Positions 1-9,241 of a stretch of 64,000 bases of DNA are shown piece after piece. Below the pieces are notes generated by a model. That model saw only the letters and a program-made list of their open reading frames with translations. It did no database searches and was not told the origin of the DNA. Numbering within the stretch: position 1 is the stretch's first letter; every line of letters begins with the position of its first letter. Both the position numbers and the translations under genes were made by a program. This DNA comes from CAVWCW01 sp963753615 (lineage in GTDB: Bacteria; Pseudomonadota; Gammaproteobacteria; Chromatiales; Chromatiaceae): the NCBI GenBank assembly GCA_963753615.1, contig CAVWCW010000019.1, positions 1 through 64,000 on the forward strand, in the 5' to 3' direction.

Positions 1-80
1 AGCGAAAACCGGATCTTCCATCAAGGCGAAAATCAGGTTACGGAATGTTCTCTACGGTGGACTCGCATCCCCAATACCGG

Positions 81-890
81 TCACCACTTGGGTAGCACGA
101 AATTGGCTTGTAGCCGAAAACGAAAGCCCTCCGGACCATTGTCGGGGGATTCGGCCCAGTAGCCGACACCCGCCTGGAGGCTGACCGGCAGTTTGCCGAA
201 CATGACGAGCTTGGAAAGTGCCGCATTGACCGGCACCGACCATTGCTCGGACTCCCAGTTGTAGGTGGACTCGGACTGCACCGAAAGCGTCCAGGCGCTG
301 GGCCAGGTATAGGCCACGAAGGGCTGGGCGAAGGTATTGCTGATGTCCGGGCGATCGTCGTCGCCGGCGAAGGACCAGATGTGGTTGGCGAGAACCCCCG
401 CCGTCCAGGGGCCGCGGAGAAGGAGGGCGACTCCGGCTGGACCCCCGCCCCATTTCCTGGCACCAATCAGCGAATCGGTCGCGGTGGGCAGCAGAATCAC
501 CGGACCGATGCCCCAGGTGAGGCCGCCAGCGGTGGGCTGCTTCGGTGAGAAGAAGAGCGAGGTGTTGATGTCCCCTAGGCCGAACTGGGAGCCGGCTTGC
601 GGAAACAGCTCATCCTGGTAGACCACCGGCACGATGGTCCGGGTGATGAGGTTCCAGTCACTGCCGAGATCGAAGGGGATCACCGGCTGAATATTGGTGG
701 TGAGCTTGTCGCCGTCGTCCTCGGGTCCGAGCCCGCGGTCCAGGTTCATCTGGATCGGCACGGTCACGAGATTAGCGAGTGGATTGGTGAGCTCCTGCGC
801 GAGATCGGCGTCCTGCGCCGTGGCCTGCCAGCTCAACCCGAGCGCGAGCAGGGCCGGCAAAAATGTTCTCAGCGCGTGATTTTCCTGCAT
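81..890 (-). CDS. Outer-membrane transporter-like protein with signal peptide
   Basis: About 269 residues from the start chosen here. The ATG at 890 is preferred because GGAGGG lies 5 bases upstream; a longer reading from 992 has no such signal. A signal peptide is evident (residues 1-25, ending ATAQ), followed by an aromatic-rich barrel-like sequence with phrases such as NPLANLVTVP, RTIVPVVYQ and FGLGDINTS and a terminal aromatic residue (LPKW). This pattern is that of a bacterial family often labelled transporter or, wrongly, neuromedin U. Function is unknown; outer-membrane location is inferred. It lies downstream of the AraC regulator on the same strand, with a 374-base gap. Confidence 0.8.
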   Translation of the reverse strand: MQENHALRTFLPALLALGLSWQATAQDADLAQELTNPLANLVTVPIQMNLDRGLGPEDDGDKLTTNIQPVIPFDLGSDWNLITRTIVPVVYQDELFPQAGSQFGLGDINTSLFFSPKQPTAGGLTWGIGPVILLPTATDSLIGARKWGGGPAGVALLLRGPWTAGVLANHIWSFAGDDDRPDISNTFAQPFVAYTWPSAWTLSVQSESTYNWESEQWSVPVNAALSKLVMFGKLPVSLQAGVGYWAESPDNGPEGFRFRLQANFVLPKW

Positions 891-1264
891 CTGACCCTCC
901 GTCATGCCCCATCGCAGTGTTATCTCCAGACTGGGGACGCCTCTGCCGAGGGCTGGCTTCGGGCCGCGCCGAAGCCATGTGCGATGAGGCAACCGGTGAC
1001 GATGGCCGGGGACGGCTGCCGCGCCGCCCCGTGAACCGCACTGTGTTGTCCGCGGCGTCCCACGCTCGGGCGGGCAATGTGCGCTCCGAACGTGCCGACA
1101 ACTTCCATGATTATGACCTCGGCCGGCGGGTGGCGCCTGTCATTTGGTGCCAATTGCCGCTGGCCCGCAGGCGGACACCCCCGCGGAGGCACGGGCGCTG
1201 GGCTGAGCTTGTGGGGCGTCGCACGGACTGCAGAGCGCTGGGCCGCGCTTCGATATCAGTGCCG
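891..1264. other. Intergenic gap between the outer-membrane gene and the AraC gene
   Basis: Only overlapping shadow frames with no family resemblance run through this GC-rich stretch. It should hold the promoter of the leftward outer-membrane gene, but I see no convincing -35/-10 pair, operator or terminator. Confidence 0.5.
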
Positions 1265-2272
1265 TCAGGTGATGTCCCGGAAGGCCTTCGGTGAGACGCC
1301 GGTCTGCCGGCGAAAGGCGCGGGTGAAGTTGGAGGCGTCGGTGTATCCGAGGTCGAGCGCAATCTCCACCACCGGCTTGTCGGTGCGCTCAAGCCAAGTT
1401 GCAGCATGCCGCACTCGGACTGCGGTCAGCAGGTCCGTGTAGCTCACTCCTTGAACGGCGAGCCTTCGCTGAAGGGTGCGTCTGGTCATCCCGAGGCTCT
1501 CCGCGACCAGATCGATCGGCAGTGCCCCGCCGGAGAGCAACGACTCGATTTGCAGTTCCACCAGCCCCGCGAGGTCATTCGGCAGCGGTCGGGAAAGGGC
1601 GGATTGCTTTGCTGCCACCGACTGGGCACGGTGGGGGAGCCGCAGGCCGAGCATGGCCCGCGGGAATTGGAGATAGGTTTGTCCCGGCCGATACACCACG
1701 CGCGTCCCGCCGAAGATGTCGGCGGCTGGGATCTCCTCTCGTGCCCTGAAGCCGAAGCTGATCTCCGACGGGATCCAGTCCGGGCCCGCGAACCTACGGA
1801 TGTTGGCAATGGCGATGGCGAAGGAGTTCAAGTAAGTCTGGTATTCGCCGAGATCCGGGTCCCAAGGAGCACTCAGATTGAGACGGACTTGGGCGCCGTG
1901 CGCCGACAACCAGAAGGATTGCCCGACGACCACCGTGCTGTAGAGCGATATGCCTTTCTGAAGATACTCGCGTAGCGTGAACGCGCTCATGAGCATGCGG
2001 CCGTAGTGACCGAAATCCTCGTAGCGGGTGGCGCACCCCACATCGAGGCCGAGGTGCTCGGTCCCGAGGGACCGGCACACCAGCTCGATCCAGCAGAAGA
2101 CCTTCTTGAGCGGGACAGCCGCAGTCGCGTGTCGGAGCACCTCCGAGCGGATGCCGGCGCGCCCTAAGAGCGACTCGGCCGGTGCTCCCAGACTCTGCGC
2201 AGACGCCATCCAGGGTGCGATCATTAGCGCTCGCACAACGGGCATAGACGGCAAGGCGATGTTGGTGTGCAT
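1265..2272 (-). CDS. AraC-family transcriptional regulator with Arabinose_bd-type N-terminus
   Basis: 335 residues, the usual length for the subfamily with an N-terminal PF12625-like ligand domain (about residues 20-200) and a C-terminal AraC double helix-turn-helix (about 235-335). The C-terminus shows the expected landmarks: LGMTRRTLQRRLAVQGVSY in the first HTH and VVEIALDLGYTDASNFTRAF followed by RRQTGVSPKAFR in the second. It is a cytoplasmic DNA-binding regulator; the ligand cannot be told. It is divergent from the gene fragment at 2409 and upstream of the outer-membrane gene, either of which could be its target. The ATG at 2272 is the first in frame; the ribosome site is weak. Confidence 0.9.
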   Translation of the reverse strand: MHTNIALPSMPVVRALMIAPWMASAQSLGAPAESLLGRAGIRSEVLRHATAAVPLKKVFCWIELVCRSLGTEHLGLDVGCATRYEDFGHYGRMLMSAFTLREYLQKGISLYSTVVVGQSFWLSAHGAQVRLNLSAPWDPDLGEYQTYLNSFAIAIANIRRFAGPDWIPSEISFGFRAREEIPAADIFGGTRVVYRPGQTYLQFPRAMLGLRLPHRAQSVAAKQSALSRPLPNDLAGLVELQIESLLSGGALPIDLVAESLGMTRRTLQRRLAVQGVSYTDLLTAVRVRHAATWLERTDKPVVEIALDLGYTDASNFTRAFRRQTGVSPKAFRDIT

Positions 2273-2408
2273 GCTATTCGTTATCCAAACCCGAACCTGC
2301 CTGAAAATGGAGTCGGTCCCAGCGGAAGGTGGCGCCAGATGTCAAACGCAGCGTTCGAGCTGCGGCTATGCTCGAGCCCTCCATGCTATCAACCTGAGGC
2401 AGCTGCTG

Positions 2409-2705
2409 ATGACGCCGCGACGAACAGACGGACAAACAGTCGACGGCGACGTGAGCTTCGGCGACGTCGTCGACGACCTGAAGCCCTCCGGCATGGTGTT
2501 CTTCACCGCGAAAAAGGGTCGTCTGGGATTCGCCGCGGACGTTCAGTATGCGGAAATCGAGGCGCAAAGCAAAGCGTTGGAGCCCCTGTTGAGCCGCGGG
2601 ACGCTGCGCTCAACGAGCTTCGTCCTCTCCGCGCTGGCAAACTACCTGGTCTTCGACGACGGCCGCACGGGAAACAGCATACAGCCGACCCTACAAGGGA
2701 TCTGA
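2409..2705 (+). pseudogene. Truncated outer-membrane beta-barrel protein fragment
   Basis: The frame from 2409 encodes a stretch (VSFGDVVDDLKPSGMVFF, then AKKGRLGFAADVQYAEIEA) that resembles the beta-barrel family with the pattern GDVLDxLDFAFMGxxEARKGRWGLxxDxxY. It carries on with LANYLVFDDG and stops after about 99 residues, whereas family members run to about 230-280 residues and begin with a signal peptide. No signal peptide precedes it and nothing recognisable follows. I read this as an internal piece of a decayed gene, divergent from the AraC regulator. Family assignment is from pattern memory and is moderate. Confidence 0.5.
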
Positions 2706-3107
2706 GCTGCTGAATTGGTGCTCCCTAGAAACTCGGAAAGGACTATTTTTGCCAATGCCGCTGTCTACGTTCGGTCTAGTAATCCCGTAACGAATTTTCC
2801 AGGTTGGCTGGCCCGCCCAACGGACTCACATTGCGCACCTCTCGGCCAAGAAATCTCACTTACGTCGACTCTCCAATTGCATGGGACGGGCAACGCCAAA
2901 CACCCAACTCGGGAGTAGGGCGAGCCACAGCCCTCGCCACAGTTCGATTCGCGGTCGAACGAACCCAGTTTCGGACTCGTTCTGCTTTTGCAGGGGGCGA
3001 GAAATCCCGCGCCGGGCGCTTCGGGCAAGCCTGTTGGCAGCGGTCGGCGTCGGGCGTTGCCGCTAATCTTACCTGGAGCAAGCGTCTGGGGCAGTTGTTG
3101 GCAAACC
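2706..3107. other. Gene-free stretch before the histidine kinase 3' end
   Basis: Only short shadow frames. It may contain the lost 3' part of the fragment ending at 2705, but I recognise no conserved peptide on either strand and no terminator hairpin with a T tract. Confidence 0.4.
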
Positions 3108-4439
3108 CTAATCCGCATGATTCGGGCTGCGCCATTTTGCATCGGTGGCAAACCGCACCCGTGCCAATAGGCCATGGCCCTTCCGGCTCTCAACCTCCAG
3201 GCACCCGCCGTGGGCCTCCGCAATCATTCGGCTCAGATACAATCCCAGGCCGTAACCGCCGGTGTTGCGATGCCGTGAGGGATCGGCGCGGTAGAACGGC
3301 TGGGTAATCTTTGCCAAGTGCTCGGGCGCAATGCCCGGTCCCTGGTCGCGCACCGACAGGGTCCAGCCGGCGGTCTGCCGGCTCAGGGATACGGCGGGGG
3401 CGGGCGCGGTGGTCGGGGTATGGCGCAGGGCGTTCTCCAACAGGTTGCGGACCAGCAGTTTGAAGCGCACCGGGTCCAGGGCCACATAGCCGATTTCGAG
3501 ATCCAACTCCGCCAGGATGTTGCGGTCGGGGAAATGCTCTGCGATCACCTGTCCGACCAGCGCCGCAGGGTCCTCCGCCGATAGGTTCAGCGCCGCGTGG
3601 CGGCTGTTGAGGCGCTCCGATTCCAGCAGTTCTTCGGTCAGCTTCACCATCTCGGCGATGTCTGCCTCCAGCGTCCGGCGGGTTTCCGATTCGGGCAACA
3701 GGGCCAGGTTCACCCGGGCCCGAGTCAGGGGCGAGCGCAGTTCGTGGCTGATGGCCAGGAGCAACTGGCGCTTGGCGTCCAGCATCTCCCGAATGTCGTC
3801 GGCCATGCGATTGACGTTTTCCGCCAACTCGCCCAGTTCATCCCGCCGTTTCACCTGGATCCGATGTTCCAGGTCTCCTTGTCCAATGTGCGCCAGGCCG
3901 GTGCTGATTTCTTGCAGCGGTAGAAACAACCGGCGAATGCCATGGTAGGCCAGGGCCAAGGCTGTAAGCACGCCGAAGAGGGTAAACAGCAGTGCCCAGG
4001 GTGCCCAATCTGTGGCTTCGAGTCCCTGGGGCTGGAGAATGACGCGGTAGTCGTCGGTTTGATAGACGAGGACAAAGTCATCGCCGATTCTTCCCGCCCG
4101 GACCGCTTCGCCGGAGGTCAGCCGGTGCGGGTGCAGCCTGGCCTGTGACAGATCGGGTGGGCTGCCCGCTGACGACCAGTCGGTCCCCGCTGCCGTGATA
4201 TGGATCTCCAACGGCAGCCGCTGCGCCAATTCGGCGGCCTTGACGGTATCCGGCGGGTCGCCGATCTCGCGCAGCAGCTGGCTGACGTATTCCGCCACAT
4301 GGGGTCGGGCGAGGCCGCGGAAACCGTCCTGGAAGGCGATCTGAAACCCGGTTTTCACTACCAGGGCCAGGGCGAGACCGGTGAGCAAAAACAGACCGAG
4401 CAGGCGGCCGGAAAGGGAATGGCGCCTTGCCCGTTTCAT
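3108..4439 (-). CDS. Sensor histidine kinase, EnvZ/CpxA type
   Basis: 443 residues. Two membrane segments (about 10-32 and 158-178) bracket a periplasmic sensor of about 125 residues; a HAMP domain follows (about 180-232). The H-box AISHELRSPLTRARVN (about 240), N-box RNLLENALRHT, G1 DQGPGIAPEHL and G2 GGYGLGLYLSR are all intact, so it should be an active kinase. The ATG at 4439 overlaps the stop of the response regulator (ATGA), showing translational coupling. With the upstream Spy-like gene this makes an envelope-stress-type set resembling CpxP-CpxR-CpxA; the signal sensed is inferred, not shown. Confidence 0.93.
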   Translation of the reverse strand: MKRARRHSLSGRLLGLFLLTGLALALVVKTGFQIAFQDGFRGLARPHVAEYVSQLLREIGDPPDTVKAAELAQRLPLEIHITAAGTDWSSAGSPPDLSQARLHPHRLTSGEAVRAGRIGDDFVLVYQTDDYRVILQPQGLEATDWAPWALLFTLFGVLTALALAYHGIRRLFLPLQEISTGLAHIGQGDLEHRIQVKRRDELGELAENVNRMADDIREMLDAKRQLLLAISHELRSPLTRARVNLALLPESETRRTLEADIAEMVKLTEELLESERLNSRHAALNLSAEDPAALVGQVIAEHFPDRNILAELDLEIGYVALDPVRFKLLVRNLLENALRHTPTTAPAPAVSLSRQTAGWTLSVRDQGPGIAPEHLAKITQPFYRADPSRHRNTGGYGLGLYLSRMIAEAHGGCLEVESRKGHGLLARVRFATDAKWRSPNHAD

Positions 4440-5110
4440 GCCCTGCGGGCGACCAGGCTGTAGCCCGCGCCCCATACGGTCTTGATCGGGTCCAACGGCC
4501 TCAGCTTGCTGCGCAGCCGGCTTATCTGGATATCCACCGAGCGGGTAAACAGATCTGCCTCCACCCCTTTCAAGGCATTGAGGATTTCGTCGCGGCTGAA
4601 GGGCTTGCCCGGTTTCTCTGCCAACAGCGTCAGCAGGCGGTACTCCATGCTGGTGAGCTGCACGGGTTCGCCGTTCACGGCAACCCGCTGCCGCTCCAGG
4701 TCGATTTCTAACCCCTCGAATCGCAGCAGGGCCGATGCCGCGGGATCGGTTCGGCTGCGCTTGAGGATATTGTTGATGCGGGCCACCAGTTCCCGCGGCT
4801 CAAACGGTTTGGGCAGGTAGTCGTCCGCGCCCAATTCCAACCCCACCACCCGGTCCATTACATCGCCGCGGGCGGTGAGCATGATGATGGGTAGTTCGCT
4901 GTGCTGGCGGATACGGCGGCAGACTTCGAAGCCGTCCATCCCCGGCAGCATGATGTCGAGAATCACCAGCTGCGGTGGGGAGGACGCGATGAGGTCCAAG
5001 CCCGTCTGCGGATCGACGGCGTTTTCCAGCTCCAGCCCGAACTGCCGGAAAAATCTGCGCAGCGCGTCGGCCAGGCCCTCATCGTCGTCGATCAGGAGGA
5101 TCTTGTGCAT
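4436..5110 (-). CDS. Response regulator, OmpR/PhoB family
   Basis: 224 residues starting at MHKILLIDDDEG. The receiver domain (1-115) has the acidic pocket DDD, the phospho-acceptor in VILDIMLPGMDG (about D53), the conserved T in MLTARGD and K in DYLPKPFEPRE. The C-terminal winged helix (about 130-224) has EYRLLTLLAEKPGKPFSRDEIL and RSVDIQISRLRSKL. A longer frame extends upstream to 5308, but the family start and the overlap with the Spy-like gene that it would need both favour 5110. It is followed by the kinase in an ATGA overlap. Confidence 0.94.
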   Translation of the reverse strand: MHKILLIDDDEGLADALRRFFRQFGLELENAVDPQTGLDLIASSPPQLVILDIMLPGMDGFEVCRRIRQHSELPIIMLTARGDVMDRVVGLELGADDYLPKPFEPRELVARINNILKRSRTDPAASALLRFEGLEIDLERQRVAVNGEPVQLTSMEYRLLTLLAEKPGKPFSRDEILNALKGVEADLFTRSVDIQISRLRSKLRPLDPIKTVWGAGYSLVARRA

Positions 5111-5166
5111 GCGGAGCACTATAGCCGGATCGGCATTCGATTGCCGATCCGGTCGTCGCTCCAGGG

Positions 5167-5619
5167 TCAATGGCTCCAGGCCGCCCGGTGCGGACGCCAA
5201 CTCATTTTCGCCTCGATCAGGGTGCGCAGCTTCGCCCGTTGCTCCTCGCTCAGGCTGTCGCTGAAATCCGCGAACCGGTCCAGCAATTCGCCGCCCCACT
5301 GGCTCCATACCTGCTGGCGCTGCTGTAGCAACTGGGTGGCTTTATCGCGGTTGAGGCTCGGGGTTTCGAGTAGACCCAGAATATCGTTCCTGGTCTGCTC
5401 ACGGCGCTCCGACCATTGACCGCGCAGGCTCTTGGCGGATTGGCCGAGCAGGATCAGCTTTTCCTTCTGCGCTTGGTTCAACTCGAGCTCGCCGGATAGG
5501 TACTCCACCATTCGCTCCGGGGCGTTCATTTGGCAATGGCGATGCTTGGCCCAGGCTACACCGCCGGCCAGCAACAAGGCAGCGCCGATGACCAATATGA
5601 TAATCAAGGTCTTACTCAT
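5167..5619 (-). CDS. Spy/CpxP-like periplasmic protein
   Basis: 150 residues: an N-terminal signal/anchor (IIILVIGAALLLAGGVAWA, about 5-24) and then an all-helical charged domain with two LTxxQ-like repeats, ELNQAQKEKLILLG and SLSEEQRAKLRTLI, the hallmark of the Spy/CpxP family of periplasmic chaperones and stress feedback proteins. HRHCQMNAPERM near the mature N-terminus could bind metal. It is first in the operon with the response regulator (56-base gap) and kinase, as cpxP-like genes often are. ATG at 5619 has AGAGGAGA upstream. Confidence 0.85.
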   Translation of the reverse strand: MSKTLIIILVIGAALLLAGGVAWAKHRHCQMNAPERMVEYLSGELELNQAQKEKLILLGQSAKSLRGQWSERREQTRNDILGLLETPSLNRDKATQLLQQRQQVWSQWGGELLDRFADFSDSLSEEQRAKLRTLIEAKMSWRPHRAAWSH

Positions 5620-6017
5620 GTGGGGGTCTCCTCTAGTTTCCGTTGAACCGGGTTAAAGGATGCGCCGATGGGGACGCAAAAGCTTTTCGGACCGGTAGCA
5701 ACTTGTACCCGAATGTTTCAATCCATTGATTGTCTCAGGAGCCGCATGCGCATTGCCCCTCGGGCAGACGCCGGAAACAGGCCATCCATGGATTCGTTGC
5801 GGCGAGCCCTGAGAGGACGCGGTATCCACAAACCTCCGCTTTCCATCGCGTGGGGCGGGCAATACTGCCCCGGTGGGTAACGTCTGCTGTCCGGGGCCTA
5901 TAATTGACACAGGTCGTAAGGGCAGCGTTTCCCGGTCACCGGGTGTTCCGGAAGGAGCCTAGCGCGCCGCCCTCGGTGGGTTCCGGAAGAGGCTGAAGTT
6001 GCTGGGAAGGTTGTCAG
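5620..6017. other. Intergenic region between divergent Spy-like operon and cytochrome gene
   Basis: No supported gene. A TATAAT box on the plus strand at 5899-5904 could be the -10 of a cytochrome promoter, but no good -35 lies 17 bases upstream. I see no Cpx-type GTAAA direct repeat for the leftward operon. Confidence 0.4.
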
Positions 6018-6425
6018 ATGGTTCGGTTGGGCGTTTCGATGCTGTTGTTGGTTGCGGTCCTTTTGGCCTGGGCGGCGGAGATGCCGGATGACAAGCAGGT
6101 CATCGAGTTGGTTCCGAAGTTCGGGACGGTGACCTTTACCCATCGGGACCACAGCGACCGGTTGGGGGATGACTGCATCGCTTGTCACCACACCTACGAG
6201 GGTGCAGAAGACCCCATCCAATCCTGTTACGCATGCCATCGGGCGGTGATTCACCGCGAGGCGGCGTTGGTTCCGGCAGCGTCTGGGGGACCGGAGCAGC
6301 CCCTGGACGCTCCACCCAAGGCGGAGCACGCCTTTCATACCCTGTGCATCGAATGCCACGAGACCGAGCGTGCGGCCGGCAAGCCAACCGGTCCCACCGA
6401 CAGTTGTCGGGACTGCCATATCTAG
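6018..6425 (+). CDS. Tetraheme c-type cytochrome, cytochrome c3/c7 family
   Basis: 135 residues with a signal peptide (about 1-19, VSMLLLVAVLLAWA) and four CxxCH heme sites: CIACH, CYACH, CIECH and CRDCH, the last four residues from the end. Spaced histidines (FTHRDH, CHHTY) can serve as distal ligands. It is a periplasmic electron carrier of the class III/c7 type. There is no reductase or oxidase beside it, so its partner is unknown. The stop codon lies inside the left arm of a palindromic repeat (6422-6452). Confidence 0.88.
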   Translation: MVRLGVSMLLLVAVLLAWAAEMPDDKQVIELVPKFGTVTFTHRDHSDRLGDDCIACHHTYEGAEDPIQSCYACHRAVIHREAALVPAASGGPEQPLDAPPKAEHAFHTLCIECHETERAAGKPTGPTDSCRDCHI

Positions 6426-6452
6426 GGAAACGCCCGAAAAGCGTCTCCCTAG
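6422..6452. repeat. Dispersed palindromic repeat, copy 1
   Basis: CTAGGGAAACGC and GCGTCTCCCTAG form an 11-of-12 inverted repeat with a 7-base loop. The core GGGAAACGC / GCGTCTCCC recurs at 19832-19859 and 41039-41088. The left arm overlaps the cytochrome stop codon, so the hairpin sits directly at the mRNA 3' end. Confidence 0.8.
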
Positions 6453-6538
6453 CGGCCGGCACCCCTGGAATTGGACATTTTTTGGTCAGACCGCGGTTTT
6501 CGCCGCCATGGTCGGGGGTTGGCCCCCTCACCCCCAGG

Positions 6539-6574
6539 TTATCCACAGAAGCGCGAACAGTAGGTGGGGATAAC
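6539..6574. promoter_or_regulatory. DnaA box with a near-consensus inverted partner
   Basis: TTATCCACA at 6539-6547 matches the DnaA box consensus exactly. TGGGGATAA at about 6565-6573 is the inverted box with one mismatch. Two sites do not make an origin; no dnaA, dnaN or gyrB is nearby. A regulatory site or titration site for DnaA, or chance, are the options. The rest of the 6453-6850 gap holds no supported gene. Confidence 0.4.
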
Positions 6575-6850
6575 TAACGACTGCGCCCTGATCCGATTAT
6601 CGGTTGCGGGCGGTTTACAGGGTTAGAATTTCAGCGCCGGGTATCCAAAACCGTTCCACCGCATCCGGTGGCTTGGAAAGGCAGCCGCACGGGACTCGGG
6701 GCAGGACCAAACCGCGATAACGCTACCCAGCGGCGAGCAGGATCCGCGCCCGTTGCGAGTCACGGCGGCGAAGCTTGCCCGCCGGGGCTGTAGCCGCGCC
6801 CGGAAGCTGGCATAATCCCGGGACTATCTGGCCCCAGCTCGGAGACCCCA

Positions 6851-8708
6851 ATGCCCCAGTATCGCTCCCGCACCACCACCCATGGCCGTAATATGGCCGG
6901 CGCCCGCGCCCTGTGGCGGGCCACCGGGATGAAGGACGGAGATTTCGACAAGCCGATCGTCGCGGTGGCCAACTCCTTCACCCAGTTCGTGCCCGGGCAC
7001 GTGCACCTCAAGGACCTGGGGCAGCTGGTGGCGCGCGAGATCGAGGCCGCCGGCGGGGTGGCCAAGGAGTTCAACACCATCGCGGTCGACGACGGCATCG
7101 CCATGGGCCACGGCGGCATGCTGTATTCGCTGCCGTCGCGGGACATCATCGCCGACTCGGTGGAGTACATGGTCAATGCCCATTGCGCCGACGCTCTGGT
7201 GTGCATCTCCAACTGCGACAAGATCACCCCGGGCATGCTGATGGCAGCGCTGCGGCTGAACATTCCCACGGTGTTCGTCTCCGGCGGGCCGATGGAGGCG
7301 GGCAAGGTCCGGCTCAAGGGCAAGGTGCTGCACTTGGACCTGGTGGACGCCATGGTGTCCGCCGCCGACCCCAATGAAAGCGACGAGGACGTGGCCCAGA
7401 TCGAGCGTTCGGCCTGTCCCACCTGCGGCTCCTGCTCGGGGATGTTCACCGCCAATTCCATGAACTGTCTGACCGAGGCCCTGGGGCTTTCGCTGCCCGG
7501 CAACGGTTCCCTGTTGGCCACCCACGCCGACCGCAAGGAGCTGTTCCTGGAGGCCGGCCGGCTGGTCGTGGACCTGGCCCGGCGCTGGTACGAGGGCGAC
7601 GACGCCAGCGCCCTGCCGCGCAATATCGCCAGTTTCCCGGCGTTCGAGAACGCCATGAGCCTGGACATCGCCATGGGCGGCTCCACCAACACCGTGTTGC
7701 ACCTGCTGGCGGCCGCCCACGAGGCGGGAGGTGGACTTCACCATGGACGATATCGACCGCCTCAGCCGCAAGGTCCCCAACCTGTGCAAGGTGGCCCCGG
7801 CCACCCAGCAGTACCACATGGAGGACGTGCACCGGGCCGGCGGGGTGATCGGCATCCTCGGCGAGCTGGATCGGGCCGGGCTGTTGCACCGGGAGGTGCC
7901 GACCGTCCACAGCGCCAGCCTGGGGGCGGCCCTGGACGCCTGGGACCTGGTGCGCAGCCAGGAAGCGCGCGCCCACAGCCGTTACCTGGCAGGCCCCGGC
8001 GGCATCCCCACCCAGGTCGCTTTCAGCCAGGACGAGCGTTGGCCGAGTCTGGACCTGGACCGGGCCAACGGCTGTATCCGTGACCTCGAACACGCCTACT
8101 CCAGGGACGGCGGACTGGCGGTGCTGTACGGAAACCTGGCGGAGCAGGGTTGCATCGTCAAGACCGCCGGGGTGGACGCCTCGATCCTCACCTTCGCCGG
8201 TCCGGCCCGCATCTTCGAGAGCCAGGACGCAGCGGTGGAAGCGATCCTGGCCGATCGAATCAATTCCGGCGACGTGCTCATCATCCGCTACGAGGGCCCG
8301 AAGGGCGGTCCGGGGATGCAGGAAATGCTGTATCCGACCAGCTATCTCAAGTCCAAGGGCCTGGGCAAGGCCTGTGCACTGATCACCGACGGGCGCTTTT
8401 CCGGCGGCACCTCGGGGCTGTCGATCGGCCACTGTTCGCCCGAGGCCGCCGAGGGCGGCGGTATCGGCCTGGTGCGCGAGGGCGACCGGATCGAGATCGA
8501 CATTCCCCACCGCAGCATTCGGGTCGACCTGAGCGACGAGGGTTTGGCCGAGCGCCGCGCCGAGATGCAGGCCAAGGGCGCGGCCGCCTGGCAGCCGGAA
8601 AATCGCCAGCGGGCGGTGTCCCAGGCCCTGCGTGCCTATGCGGCGCTGACCACCAGCGCGGCGCGGGGGGCGGTGCGGGATTTGGCCCAGCTGGAATCGA
8701 AGGGCTGA
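6851..8708 (+). CDS. ilvD: Dihydroxy-acid dehydratase, frameshifted
   Basis: IlvD makes the 2-keto acids of valine, leucine and isoleucine by dehydrating dihydroxy acids; it is a cytoplasmic Fe-S enzyme. The first reading frame covers residues 1 to about 292 (MPQYRSRTTTHGRNMAGAR; cysteines in CISNCDKITPGM and CPTCGSCSGMF). Coding then moves to another frame at VDFTMDDIDRLSRKVPNL and runs to 8708 (GRFSGGTSGLSIGH near the C-terminus). The two parts sum to about 619 residues, normal for the family. An extra G at about 7727 (GAGGCGGGAGGTG where GAGGCGGAGGTG is expected) explains the break. Probably a sequence error, otherwise a null allele. No ilvB/N/C neighbours. Confidence 0.93.
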
Positions 8709-8914
8709 GCGTTCCGGCCCGAGCAATGGGCGGGGATAGGAAGCGCGCGCGCCGGGCTTGCCCGTTATGAAGGCCCGGTTCCCGGAGGAGCGCCGTTTAT
8801 TGAGTTGGATCAAAGGCTTCGGCGCGCGGTTGCGCTAGAGTCGAAGTACTCGCCCGGGGCCTGGGCCCCGGCTCCGATCAACCGTTATCTTAACCAGACA
8901 GAAGGAGGCCAAGC

Positions 8915-9154
8915 ATGCTTGGAGAGAGCCACGACGTGTACCACGAATTCCCCGGAATGCGGGAACAGATCAATGCCCTGTTGACGGCGGACAGCGCATT
9001 TGCCGACATGATCCGGGAGCATGACCAGATGGACGCGAAAATTCGCGATCTGGAACTGCACGAGCAGCCGGTGTCCGACGTCTACATGGAAGACCTGAAG
9101 AAGCAGCGCGCGCTGCTTAAAGACCTGATCTACGACCGCATCCGCAAGATCTGA
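8915..9154 (+). CDS. YdcH family (DUF465) protein
   Basis: 79 residues, entirely helical and charged, with the DUF465 pattern: HDVYHEFPGMREQINAL at the N-terminus and LKKQRALLKDLIYDRI at the C-terminus. Members are small cytoplasmic proteins of unknown function. AGAAGGAGG just upstream is a strong ribosome site for the ATG at 8915. It stands alone between ilvD and the convergent SH3 gene. Confidence 0.9.
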   Translation: MLGESHDVYHEFPGMREQINALLTADSAFADMIREHDQMDAKIRDLELHEQPVSDVYMEDLKKQRALLKDLIYDRIRKI

Positions 9155-9241
9155 CCCCCGGTCGGGGCATTCGGCGGCGGGCAGGGGGCTTGCCGCCGGG
9201 CGCTACCCGCGGGGCTCATGCCCCGCCGGACTGAAAGAGGT

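Noticed and set aside
6539..6574. Chromosome replication origin
   Set aside because: Only one exact and one near DnaA box, no AT-rich unwinding element, and no dnaA/dnaN/gidA neighbourhood.
6760..8813. Two long minus-strand frames opposite ilvD
   Set aside because: Mirror of ilvD codon bias; the plus strand has the Fe-S cysteines and family blocks in both halves.
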